Origin: Mixophyes australis
Lineage: Eukaryota; Chordata; Amphibia; Anura; Limnodynastidae
Assembly: GCA_036250195.1 (NCBI GenBank)
Contig: JAVHZZ010000005.1
Location: forward strand, 128,278,098-128,342,097
Direction of reading: 5' to 3'
DNA length: 64,000 bases
Below are positions 1-10,720 of the stretch, piece after piece. The stretch's first letter is position 1. Each line of letters starts with the position of its first letter. Both the position numbers and the translations under genes were made by a program. The notes under the pieces are model-generated. The model was given only the letters and a program-made list of their open reading frames with translations, was not told the DNA's origin and ran no database searches.

Positions 1-70
1 GCTCGGTACTCGGATAGGTGAAGTTCGGGCGGGTTTGGATCTCGGGGAACCGAGCCCGCCCATCTGTATT
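1..70 (-). mobile_element. End of a hAT element (truncated by window)
   Basis: The first 70 bases hold inverted copies of CCGAGCCCGCCC-like sequence and end in CCCGCCCATCT. The same terminal block, in various orientations, opens the hAT elements at 19850, 30940, near 35290 and near 64000 in this window. This is therefore the 5' end of a minus-strand copy that extends to the left. The target duplication cannot be checked. Confidence 0.6.
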
Positions 71-109
71 AGAAATACAGAAATAGGGATCCTGGTTTTC
101 ATGGTTTAT

Positions 110-820
110 TTTTTTACAGAATACAATTCCTGGTTTTTTATTGTGCAAAAAATCTGTGGTTTTCACAGTGAGTGAATAAATATACAGTACTTGCCAACTT
201 TAAAAATCTTCTCTCTTGGAGAAAAACACAAAATCAAAACAAAACCAATACAATAAAGGGGGTAAGTGTGGTGGGGGAGGGAAGAATGGAAGGAGAGAGA
301 GAGGAAAAGCAGTACATTTCAATGACCAGTAGAAAATACATAACACATTGTCTCAAAGTGTTTACAATCATTATAGCTAAACTAAAGATAATACACTTTA
401 GTAATTATAGCGGAGGAGAGAGAGAGAAAGGGGAGCTCGTTAAATCTGGGAGGGCTTGGGATTTAAAAACAAATTGGGTCCAAGCTAACCATTTAAGATG
501 TGTAGAGGAAGCAGAGTATGGCACTCACATAGTTTCCATATCACAACTTAGCTGAACCTTGGAGATTATCTTGGTTATCGGTGGCAGCGTAGGGGATTTC
601 CACTCTTAAACAATCACTGCACGAGTCGCTATAAAAATGTGACCTATGACATAGCGTTCTCCTAGTAATGCTTGAGAGGAAAAAAGTGTAAGAGCGCCAC
701 TTCTGGAGTGTAGGGACTGGAGATTGGGTAGCCTTAGAAATCAGAGTAAAAACCTCTGCCTAAAGGGTACGAGCCACCGGACATGTCAGAAGATGAAGAT
801 ATGGAAAATGTCTCCTGTCT
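110..820 (-). other. L1 3'UTR
   Basis: The stretch between the end of ORF2 and the left hAT end is rich in G and A on the + strand (runs of GGGGGAGGGAAG and GAGAGAGAG) and has T-rich sequence near 105-140, which would be the A tail on the element strand. The same kind of purine-rich 3'UTR is present in the second L1 (41395-41470). An open frame at 172-555 shows no similarity I know and is not called. Confidence 0.5.
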
Positions 821-3800
821 CTCTACACCCCCGCCAACAGACCCTGGACTGAGACGACCAAATCCTCTGGAGCTTGTCCAGAGATATATAAAGTCTGTGA
901 AGTAATTTGTATAACATCTCTGGGCATTACGGTAGATAGTGTCCCATTGATTTGGTTCAAGTACCCTGCCAAGGTCCCTCTCCTAAAGTGGTTGAGAGGA
1001 GGCCTTGACCAGTTGACTATGTACATTAAGATGAATGTACCAAAAGGAGATGGCCGCCCTGTTCATTCCAGAGGTTAGTCTGGCCGAGAAAAGGGCTGGA
1101 GGGTGTAGCAGAGCAAGGTGACACCTACTAAGAGACGTTAACCAATGCCGTATTTGAAGGTATTTATATAATTCTTGATTAGAAATATGAAATTGCTCTC
1201 TCAAATACGAAAAGGGCAATTTGGGCAAATTAGAGAGGAGAGTTTTAATGTTAATAATGCCCCTAGCATACCACAATGAAAGGTTTAGGTTTGGTATGAG
1301 TTTAGCTAACGCAGGGAGAGAGAGGTTGGTAGTGGGAAGAGTGACCACATTAGATACCTTTAATAACTTGTCCCAAATTACGAGAGCATCCCTCGTGAGA
1401 CGGAGGAGATTAGCCTGCAAGGGTCTGCAAGGTTTAGGGATCCAGAGAAGATCCGTCAATGGAAATGTAGAATTAAGACCTCTTTCTAAATGAATTCAAG
1501 GTTTAGAAGAATTCAGGAGGGAACAATCCCGCTAAACCTTCCTGACTGTTTTGATCGAGACATAATCGAGTGAGCTAATTTAGGTGGTTTACCCTTCCAA
1601 ACATAGGAAATAAGTATATTCCGTAACCTATTGGTATACAACTTGGGTAAGACAAAAGGTAACATCCGGAATAAGTACATCAATTTTGGCAGAAGAGACA
1701 TTTTAAACACTGCAATTCTACCTAGTCAGGAGACCTTGTGGTACTGCCACGAATTGGTCAGAGCATTCAATTGTATCAGTAGAGGGGTAGTTAACCTCGA
1801 GCAAGGAATCTAAGTGGGGAATAATCAAAATCCCCAAATAAAGCATAGATAAGGTCTTCCAAGAATATGGGAAAGCAGCTCGGAGACGCAGCAAAAGCTT
1901 ATCCAAAATATTGATAGGGAGAGCATCTGTTTTAGATGTATTTAATTTGTAGTAAAAAGCCTCCCCAAATTTCTGTAACAAATTGTGTAAAACTGGCAGC
2001 GAGGTCTCCAGGCTAGTAACATATAACAGAATGTCATCAGACATAGTTTATGGGTGGTTGTTGCTAAGGTAATGCCTGGGAGTTAAGGGTGTTGTCTAAC
2101 TCGTTTGGCCAAAGGCTCAATAGCTAGAAGGAAAAAAGTGGGAGAGGGGGGACAGCCTTGTCGGGTACCATTTGACAATGTAAATATATCTGACGTAAAG
2201 CCATTACGATAGACTGACGCTGAAGGGTTCTTATACAAAGCTAGTGTGGACTTGAGTATCTCCCCACTAAAACCAAACTGGGAAAGGACCCTGCCCATAT
2301 AGCCCCAATGTAGCCTGTCAAAGGCCTTCTCAGCGTCCAATGACATAATTAACAATTTATGATGGGACCTGTTAGCTTGTTCAATAATGTTAAATGTCCT
2401 GCATGTGTTATCGGAGTCTTGTCTCTCAAGGACAAAGCCCACCTGGTCTGAATGGATCAAGGATGGGATAAGAGGTTTTAGTCTGTTAGCCATCAGTTTC
2501 GCTTAGATCTTTATGCCTGAATTGAGAATGGCGATTGGTCTATAATTCTGGCAATGGGTTGGGTGCTTCGAAGGCTTAGAGATCGTAACAATGCAGGACT
2601 CTAGCATTTCAGAAGGGAAACTCCCATGATAGGTACCCGCGTTAAACAGCTGTGCTAGAAGTGGGGTGAGCTCAGTCCGAAATGTAGACAAGAAATTATT
2701 AATAAATCCATCAGGGCCTGGAGCCTTATCCTTAGGTGGAGATTTAATAACGTACAAAATCTTAGCCTGTGACCACGAAGCATTCAAAGAGACTATTGAC
2801 TCGGCATCTAGGGATGGTAATTTTAATTTGTATAAAAAATCCTCAATCAGAGCAGCAGTTGGCTGGGGGGTAGAATTGGACTCGGAAAGATTATATAGTT
2901 TGTAGTAGTAAGATGCAAATTGATTAGCTATATCTCGTGGGTTGGACCTTCTAATTCCTGACTCATCTATCATACAGTTAATCCGATTTTGGGCCCTTTT
3001 GACCTCGTAATTTTCTAGCTAGGAGTCTCCCCGCTCTGTTTCCTGAGACATAATATTAATGACGGAACTACTTGACGCTTGTTGGGTACGGGACAGTAAT
3101 AGTTTCTGTAAATGATGCCTAATTTGAGTTATACGAGACTTAAGGTCTCCTGAGGGATGAGTTTTATTTAGAGACTCGAGAGGCCAATTCCGCCTCCAAC
3201 TTCACCTGATGGCTAAGGGACGCAGGCTTGAGTCTAGCTCCAGTCTGAATGGCAGAGCCTCGCATTACGGCTTTAAGCGTACACCAAAATTTAAATACAG
3301 AAGTGTCATCTGGTGAGTTGGTGGCAGTGTACGTCTCAAGCGTCTCTTTAAGAGCAAGCCTTGCTTCAAGCAGCGTCAAAAGATGAGGAGACAATCGCCA
3401 TTCACCCGAGGGGATGACCTGTTGGGGGAATCGCCAAGTCCATACTACTGGTGCATGATTGGACCATGATATCGGGAGGATCTTAATTGACCTAATGTTC
3501 TGCATGGACCATTTATCTGACAGGATCAGGTCAATTCGAGAATAAGAATTATGAACCAGGGAGTAGTATGTATAATCACGTTCCACCGGGGCATAAATCC
3601 TCCAGACATCATAAAGCCCGAATTCTGCAAGCAAGAGAGCGAATGCAGCAGAGGGACCTGTATTATTGTCTAACGGACGGGCAGAGGTCTGTGAAGATCT
3701 ATCTAGTTTGTGGTCCTCTACAATATTAAAATCTCCCAACAGGATGAGGGAGCTCTGTTTATGTTTATCAATATCACGTAACATGGACGTAACAAGGGAA

Positions 3801-4429
3801 TTTGTCTGGAGTTGGGTGCATATAAAATAGAGATGCTCACTGATCCCCGTGTTTTGGTTTTGGTTTTGTTTAGCGATTTTTTAAAAAAAAATTAAATTTT
3901 TTGGGGCTAAAATCACATAATTTAGGTATTATTTTGTACCTACATTATTATTAACACTAAATTTCAGTGATTTCCATTCAATTTTTACCATCTCACAGGT
4001 CACAATATGATTTTCATACACTTTCAGCCAAATACTGCAGCAATCTGGCTGGATGGTAAGCGACAGAGCAATGACTCAAACACACGTCAGTCCCTAGCAC
4101 ATCTAGGACACATTGGCACACAGCAGTGGCAGAAAAGAAAGGTGGTGCAAGATGGAATTGTCCCTTGGATCATGAAACCAGTTATGGTTCATTTGATCGC
4201 TCCACCTGCTTCTTGGATAAGTGAGGTAATTCTACAGATAATATGTGGCAAAGATTGCTCCAACTGTTTCTTGGATAAGTGAGATAATTCTACAGCTAAT
4301 ATATGGCAACAAGCGCTGACACCCCCCGGGATGCGTGCTTTTATCAAGACACACACCTATCCAGGGTGCCAGACAATGCACTAAAAAGAGCCATTGAAAT
4401 TCCCAGCAAAAAGCCAGTTCATCAGTGAG

Positions 4430-4978
4430 CTTCGAATCCGCCCCAATTCCCACAAAATTCTAATCTAGTTAGGTACCTTTCATGTAAATTGCAGATTACA
4501 AACACAACAAAACACGTGTGGGAGAATGTGGCCTCTAAGGGGCTGACTAATAGACACAAAGACATTGCATGGATGGCTATCCAGGGATGCCTTCCTCTCA
4601 GGACATTCATGCACTCCTGGAACCTGTGCCGATATGTCCACTGCCCCTTCTGCATCACCAGAAGGGAAACAGCACAGTGTATTTTTTGGGACTGCTCAGG
4701 TACTGTTGGATGCCTTGGAACATGAACATAAGGACAGTGTTCCCAGAACTTGCCTTTCATACCATTCGGTATTTTATGGATTATTTCCTGGGACCAACAT
4801 CATTGGCGCAATCCAGGAGGCCTGGAGCCTAATGGACTGCTTTAAGGACGCTATTTGGCTTGCAAGGAATCGCCTCATCTTAAAAAGGGAGAAAATGACC
4901 ATCCATGACTGTCGCAGGCTGATCCACAGCCTACTAAGAGACTATAACACCATTGACAGTCCTGAGGAAGATGATTAA
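4430..4978 (+). pseudogene. Tx1-like LINE ORF2, C-terminal fragment
   Basis: Reading about 4489-4725 and then, after a frameshift near 4720, the frame ending at 4976, the + strand gives WENVASKGLTNRHKDIAWMA, PLRTFMH, CPFC and IFWDC. That is the zinc-knuckle region (C-x2-C and a W-D-C) that closes the reverse transcriptase of Tx1/L1-group LINEs. The tail LARNRLILKREKMT and a polar end (SPEEDD, then stop) also suit this family. The Tx1 group often inserts at specific targets, but no target can be recognised here. It is the only LINE piece besides 38150-38350 that lies on the host-gene strand. Confidence 0.65.
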
Positions 4979-5059
4979 TTTTCTGTCTCCCTCTTCTCCT
5001 TCTCCTCCTATGTGTCTGTTTATTCAATCTAACACTATTCATGAATGACTCTTAGCAAT

Positions 5060-5240
5060 GGAGCACTCGTCTTTGGGTGTATATTAGACCCTACACTTTG
5101 TAGTGCAAATTCAGAAAAAAAGCCTGCAAAGACTTGTAGATTAATAAAAATGACCAAAGCACCTCTTCTCTTTGGGTGTATATTAAACCCTACACTTATT
5201 AGTGCAAATTCAGAAAAATACAGTGCAATCACTGCTAGGC
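5060..5240. repeat. Two-copy direct repeat, about 97 bp
   Basis: TTTGGGTGTATATTA followed by an ACCCTACAC box occurs at about 5074 and again at about 5171. Each copy continues with TAGTGCAAATTCAGAAAAA. The copies are about 85 percent alike by eye. I do not recognise the unit; it may be subterminal sequence of the inserted element. Confidence 0.6.
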
Positions 5241-6573
5241 CCTCCCTAAACAAGCTAACAATGGGCTTGTTAGAGTAATGGCAGAAACACACATCAGTGT
5301 AAATTTAGTCCCTTAACATTTATTGATAAAAACGTAACCATTTTAACTGAGTAGAGAATCTCGGGTACTTTGTTAGAGCACTAGTGATAACAAAGAGATG
5401 AATGTACTTGCCTAGGATGGGAAAGGGACCAAGGGGGAAACAGGAAAGATGTAAAAGGGGAAGGGAAGACGGGACAAAAAAACAAACATAAATAACCCCA
5501 GTCCTGGGGTTAAAGTAGTTGCCAGAAGTTGAAAACATCTGGCAAAATCAGTAACTGTGGGGCCTGACCCTGTAATGGGAGTATCCACCCAAAACAAGAA
5601 GACATAGACAAAATAAAAAAAGGATATCAGCAGAATGTAGAAATGAAAAACAACAATAAAAAACAACAATTTACCTGTAAAATTAACGTTTCTAAAAAAA
5701 AAAAAAAAAAAAAGAAACCTACGGAAGCGAAGATGATGTCTGGTCCAAAGTAGCATTAAATACACAACAAGGAAATCAGTAAAAAAAATATATACAAAAA
5801 ATAAGTACCTGATCTGCTCACCCCCCGGGAATCTGTGCTCTGCAGATTGGCAGGATGCTCGAGCAACAGACTCTATAACCACACTAACACAATCCTCCGA
5901 TGGTGGTGACCCCACCCAACCTACAAGGAAAAAGGTAGAGCTGGAGTCCTCCCAGGTAGGGTATGAGCTGATGTGACAACAATAAAGAAGAGAATTACTA
6001 GCGATCTCCATCTACACGTGACCAGTCCTTCTAGGGTCTGGACAGAGGGGCTGAAGTAGCAGTAGAGGTTTGAGAGTCCCAAGCAAGGAGTAGTTGCGAA
6101 CCTTCTTCCACTGAAGCAATCACATGCATAGAGTTATTGCGTTGAACAATAAGCTTAACCGGAAAGCCCCAGCGATACTAAATTTGATGTTCACGAAGAG
6201 CTTTGGTAATTGGTTGAAATGAACACCTTTTAGCCACAGTGGCTGGAGAGAAATCCGGAAATAGCTCTAGACCTTGTAGAATCTCTGCAGCAACCAGGGT
6301 TTTGGCTACCTGTAGAATCTTTTCTTTGATATGATAAAAGTGAACCCGCATGAGTGTATCCCGCAGAGCCGATTCCTGGCCCGCTCTTGGTTTTGAATGC
6401 GGTCCAGCAGTAGATCATGATCAGACGCCTTGGGAAGTAATTTTTTAAACAAATTTCTAGCGACATCCGGGAGCTCCAAAATGGAAATAGACTCATTAAT
6501 GCCCCTTAATTTGAGATTGTTCCTTATCAGACATGTTGAAGACGTACAATTCTAATTTCTCATGTGACGTAAT

Positions 6574-8201
6574 CAGGGCCGCCGAGAGGGGGGCATGGGT
6601 AAATTTTACCCGGGCCATGCCAGGGGGCCCAGGCCGGGCCCTCAGTACTAATTTTTTATTTTTATTTTCTATTTTACATTTTTTTCCTTACGTCCTTTCT
6701 CTTTTTTTTTTTCTTCCCCGGAGTGGGGTCCGTCTCATTCGTTGGGGGGAGCTGGAAGGAAAAACAAATATACATACTCGCGTGATCGTGGCGCCGGCGT
6801 CCCTCCTCTCCTCTCTGCTCCATTCACACTGATTGTCGGGCGTGGCGTCATCAAGTCACGCCCAACAGTCAGTGAGGAGCGCGCAGATAGGACCAAGCAT
6901 GAAGAAAGAAGTGAAGAAACGAAAGAAGCTAACAAAAGGTAAGTAAAGAAACGGAGAGGCAAGGGGAGGAAAGGGACAGCGCTATAAAGGAGGGGGGAGA
7001 GAGGCACAGAGTGAAAAAGAAGGGGGAGAGAGGCACAGAGTGAAAAAGAAGGGGGAGAGAGGCACAGAGTGAAAAAGGTGGAGAGAGGCACAGAGTGAAA
7101 AAGGGGGAGAGAGACACAGAGTGAAAAAGGGGGAGAAAGGCACAGAGTGAAAAAGGGGGAGAAAGGCACAGAGTGAAAAAGAAGGGGGAGAGAGCACAGA
7201 GTGGAAAAAAGGGGGAGAGGCACAGAGTGGAAAAAGGGGGAGAGGCACAGAGTGGGAAAAAGGGGGGAAAGGCACAGAGTAAAAAAAAAGAGGGAGAGAG
7301 GCACAGAGTGAAAAAGAAGGGGGGAAAGCAGCATGGAGGGTGCAGTGTGAGCATAAGGGGGCACAGTGTAGTTGTGATGAATGGGCACAGTAATGTGTGT
7401 GTAATGGCACAGGGGGCTCGTTGCAATTTAGTGTGTGTGTGAGGTAGGTGGTGGCTAATGGGTGCTATTGTTTGTAGGGTGATGGTGAGGTAATTTAATA
7501 GTGGGGACTATTAATTTAAGATGGGGTGGTTTGGGGGCTATTGAATGTGGGGGTGAGTTTGGGGAGAATGAAGTCTATTTATTAAATGTGACCTATGAAT
7601 TATTTAATGGCAGTGATGGTTGCGGGAAATATGTATTGCTGGGGCTGTTTGCAGGAAGGGAAATAGGTTTATTTATTAAATGTGAATACTATTATTTTAA
7701 TGTTGGGGCTGGAGGAAGGCCTAATTATTAATTGTGGGTGCTATTGATTTAACGCTGGGGCTGGTTGTAATTTTCTTAATGGGTCCTCCAACATTCCAGG
7801 ATCCAGACAAGCCGCAACTAAAGAAAGCAGCAGCCACAGGTGGTGAAAGTGAGAAGAACAGGTAGGAGAGAGCAGCAGAGTGTGTCAAATGTCGTGATTC
7901 TAGTTGGGACAATGCCAATTTTTGGTAAGTGTTGTGCCCAATGTATGGTGCAGGCCAAGACTGAAATCTTTCTGTACACACTGCATTCTTTCTATACTAC
8001 ACTGTGGTGCTATATGTCCTGAAAGTCAGGAGTGCTTGGACATATGTTACGCTCCGGTGTATTCACAACCTAGTGATTTTGATGTGCTAGCCACGCCCCC
8101 AATTGTATGACCACACCCCTGAATTTTTTAGCTTACTCGACTATGAGGGGTGCCCCATGAATTTGTTGTACCGGGGCCCTGAATTCCTCTTGGCAGCCCT
8201 G
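6574..8201 (+). mobile_element. Non-autonomous hAT element, 1628 bp
   Basis: The ends are CAGGGCCGCCGAGAGG and the inverted CTCTTGGCAGCCCTG, flanked by a perfect 8-bp duplication GACGTAAT (6566-6573 and 8202-8209). Eight-base duplications with CAGGG ends are typical of hAT transposons. It landed inside L1 ORF1. The interior has a palindromic GC-rich stretch around 6790-6875, a minisatellite (6985-7325) and degenerate TAATAG-type units at 7490-7760, and no transposase, so it needed one in trans. Related copies lie at 31325-33752 and, degraded, at 16430-16760. Confidence 0.88.
6985..7325 (+). repeat. Minisatellite in hAT, unit 25-30 bp
   Basis: About twelve tandem copies of GAGAGGCACAGAGTGAAAAA with a variable G/A-rich spacer (GAAGGGGGA or shorter). 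The minus strand stays open through it in three frames, giving low-complexity Leu/Ser/Pro/Phe translations that are not genes. The related hAT at 31325-33752 has a different minisatellite in the equivalent place. Confidence 0.9.
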
Positions 8202-8275
8202 GACGTAATTAGTTCATTATGAGACACCACTAGCTCTTCCATCTTGTCTTCAATGTGAGAGGTTCTCCCTCCCAC

Positions 8276-8975
8276 ATGGTGATACACGGACAGGGGAGCG
8301 CTAATTGCCTGCTATATTTGTTTGGTGAATATACCATCGAGAATCCAACCGCTGAAATCTTTGATGCACATTAGATTTCTTTAAGTTTGTGACTTATTCA
8401 CCTTCTGGTACAGGCAATTACATCCCGGTCCTGTGGTTTTAATATGTTTTAATAAATCGTGTTTTTTACGTACTACACAAACATGTCTTTTTTCTCGTAT
8501 ATATGATGCATTATCTCGCGGAGATTGGAGAGTTTCCAAACACCATCAGCTGTTGTTTGATTTGGAGACAGGAATCGGTCTGACCTGTGGTGATCGACAC
8601 TGAATTTAATTGGAGAAAACGACAGCCTGTTATTTTGTGCAAGCAACTGCTACGTGAACATCAAACACGGCTTGACTGTAAGTCCATTTTGTAACAGATC
8701 GCAATTTGGAAGCTCTGACTCAATGTTTGAAGAATACGCTTATTTTATAAAGTCAGTAGTGGTTTTGAATATTTAGTAAAGCCTTCATCATTTTCTCGAA
8801 TCATCACTTCAATTGATTATTTGGGACTTTGATAGACAAAGTTCCTTTATTAAGTCCACGGTTGTTTGTATGTGTAAATTCCAACATCGGACAAGATTTT
8901 TTCTTTCTTTTATGTTTCTGCGATTTTCATTAATTGGAAACCTGATAGCGCTGCAACAACTTCTCTTTTATATTA
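8276..8975. mobile_element. 700-bp insertion with 12-bp target duplication
   Basis: TCTCCCTCCCAC occurs at 8264-8275 and 8976-8987, and removing one copy with the 700 bases between them restores L1 sequence. A 12-base duplication points to target-primed reverse transcription rather than a DNA transposon. Both ends carry AGCGCT (8297 and 8946 area). No reading frame is recognisable. I suspect a Penelope-like or other 5'-truncated retroelement tail, without strong support. Confidence 0.6.
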
Positions 8976-9279
8976 TCTCCCTCCCACTTCTGCCACCTGC
9001 GCCCTGGCTTCCCGTACTGAAGATCGCATTTCAGCGAATACCTCAGCCTTGAATGAGTTAAACATCAGTTGCATGGATTTAATGGTAGTAAGAGCATCAG
9101 GATCCTTTTGCGATAAAGCAGATGAAGATGGGGATTGAAACGGAGCCGGTGAAACAGATCTGTCTCCAGATTCGTTGGGTCTTTTATTCTTGGGGACCGA
9201 CCCCGCAGAAGGAGGAAATGAGGCTTGAAGAACTGTAATGCAGGAGGCGCCTTTGTGGGCTTGTGTTTTTTTAGGAGCC

Positions 9280-10720
9280 ATGGCGGGATCCAGGGCCAAT
9301 AAGGCGTATAGATGAATCCAAATAGTTTATCAGAATTGGAAGAAGGTACTGATAGGCCAGGTTTGAAACGTGGTATGAAGCTAACCAGACAAAGTCATTT
9401 TAGAAATATTACAGGTGATGCTGCAGGTATCAGGATCTGGGTGGATCTTCCATTACACCGTCAAACAGGGTGCCTCTCAGAGCATGATGCTCCTGAAGAT
9501 GTTACATGTATGCTCAAATCTTCGTTGGCTATGGGCCTCAGTCGTCTCAGTGAAATTGCCACTCCTTAACTTTCTCTGCATGGATGGGAACCAGCCCTCT
9601 CCAAACAAATGATGGGCCTGTGGCCAGCCCCTCCTCTCAGGTGTGAAGAGAACGCCTTTACGGTAACACGCGCTAGGTTAGCCACTACAGCCATTGCGGC
9701 ATGTATAGATGAAAGTGATGTTTCTGGATGCAGATTCCTGGATGTAAATTAACTGTGTCACGAATGTTGTGGAATGTTGACTGATCACGCACCGCCTACA
9801 CCACCCGGTCTGCGGGAGGCGCAGGAAGCGCATAACCGGAAGCCAAACCAACCCTTTTCAATTTACTGCGTGTTGGTTAAGCCTACAGCCACGTGCCCAG
9901 CTAGAATTGAAGGCTGCAGCCAGCATTATGGTCAGCAGGTCCCAGTGCACGCCTTAGTAACGTGAGGCAGCTGTCTCTCTCTCCTCCAACTACTTCTTAC
10001 TGCGGTTCCAAGCAGAGAAAATCTCCCCATCCATTTGAATGGCCTCCAGGCCAGCGCTATAATATCCCAGCAGATATTTATCACAGATCTGGACCAGGCA
10101 CCGGAAGGCTTACCCAAGAGACTGTGAAGAGTGTGTACTGTCCCAGGAGCTGTCATTTCAGGAAGAAATGTGGAGAGACTGGCTATATAGGAGGAGAAGC
10201 TCAGGGACTCGCCAGATGCTCGACACAGGATCGCCGACCTGGAAGTCAGGGGACCGCGAACCGGATGTTCTGCTGGAAGGCGTCGGCAACAGTTGAGACC
10301 ATGGCTGCAGAAGAGGAGGAAGGCCTTGGATCACGGGAGTCGCCAATGGAGCACCGGGTGGCGCCAAAGCCAGTTAGGTCGGTGTAGGTTGTCCAGTTAA
10401 GGGTGATGGTAAACTCGGCGGGAGATGGAAGCCTCAATGTAGCTTACAAGGTTCGCTGACCAAGCGTCATAATTGTGTGAGGGGAGCCTGAACAAGCTCC
10501 GACATCACCGGGTCTTGTTGGGGAGCAAATCGCTGGGATATTGACTGGGTGGCCAAGAGGATTACACCAGGTGTCTGCTCCAATCGCAGGTGGCACTCCC
10601 TGCCAGGGGAGCAAACACAGTCTGTGCCGCGTCTATCCAGGCAGTAATGGCATCAATGTGTACCCGGTGACATGATAAACCGCCGTATGCAGGTGACCCA
10701 GGGGTGAGTTCAGCTAATTT
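9280..10720 (-). promoter_or_regulatory. L1 5'UTR / internal promoter region
   Basis: Upstream of ORF1 on the element strand the sequence becomes GC-richer and CpG-containing, in contrast with the AT-rich intron beyond 10720. L1 elements are transcribed from an internal promoter in the 5'UTR, so this is the expected place. No individual motif is claimed. Open frames here have no similarity I recognise. Confidence 0.5.

Larger units (their letters stand above)
3831..5296. mobile_element. Composite insertion in L1 ORF2
   Basis: L1 ORF2 sequence stops at 3832 and restarts at 5297-5342, with about 300 bases of endonuclease code missing in between. The left border is a hAT terminus: TAGAGATGCTCACTGA at 3831 followed by CCCCGTGTTTTGG, the same end seen at 20760-20786 and 38040-38058 in this window. 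The middle holds a Tx1-like LINE piece (4430-4978) and a duplicated 97-bp unit. No matching right hAT end is visible, so this is a multi-step insertion/deletion. Confidence 0.6.
823..5342 (-). pseudogene. L1 ORF2: endonuclease-reverse transcriptase (broken)
   Basis: The start is visible near 5342 as MVTFLSINVKGLN, the asparagine-containing first strand of an APE-type endonuclease. The frame is then lost for about 100 residues at the insertion 3831-5296 and resumes at 3832. Residues from 3784 down show LLGDFN, SRIDLILS and SNHAPV (usual SDHAPV, so a catalytic Asp is Asn here). Reverse transcriptase blocks follow: KAPGPDGF (about 2730), DQVGFV and SLDAEKAFDRLHW (2500-2300), NGTRQGCP (2170) and a degraded DD box read as MSDDILLYV (2044). 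C-terminal pieces continue to 823. The enzyme would nick DNA and copy its own RNA; this copy cannot. Reading frame changes at least six times. Confidence 0.85.
6010..9279 (-). pseudogene. L1 ORF1: RNA-binding protein (broken)
   Basis: The start codon is at 9279 or shortly after (MALDPAMAPKKTQAHKG), followed by a Ser/Pro-rich N-terminus and the beginning of a coiled coil (MQLMFNSFKAEVFAEMRSSV). The C-terminal half lies at 6530-6010 in shifting frames: NLKLRGI, ELPDVARNLFKKLLP, LLLDRIQ, then TKALREHQ, YRWGFPVKLIV and EEGSQLLL. This is the order of the L1 ORF1 RRM-like and C-terminal domains (Transposase_22 family). It would coat L1 RNA as a trimer. Two insertions, a hAT (6574-8201) and a 700-bp element (8276-8975), separate the halves. 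Confidence 0.75.
110..10720 (-). mobile_element. L1-type LINE, long but dead and interrupted
   Basis: From right to left on the minus strand the block reads 5'UTR (about 10720-9280), ORF1 (9279-6010), an inter-ORF spacer (6010-5343), ORF2 (5342-823) and a purine-rich 3'UTR (820-110). Subtracting three later insertions (3831-5296, 6574-8201, 8276-8975) leaves about 6.8 kb, the same size as the second L1 at 41173-48036, which supports one original full-length copy. Both coding regions carry many frameshifts and stops. I could not define the target duplication, so both outer limits are approximate. Confidence 0.75.

Noticed and set aside
172..555. 127-codon plus-strand frame at the left edge
   Set aside because: Lies in the purine-rich L1 3'UTR; Lys/Glu/Gly/Arg content follows base composition.
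5412..6011. 199-codon minus-strand open frame, Phe-rich
   Set aside because: It lies in the L1 inter-ORF spacer and includes a poly-A/T run; there are no conserved motifs.
6735..7426. Minus-strand open frames of 217, 165 and 142 codons
   Set aside because: Same cause: the tandem CACAGAGTGAAAAA repeat in the hAT at 6574-8201.
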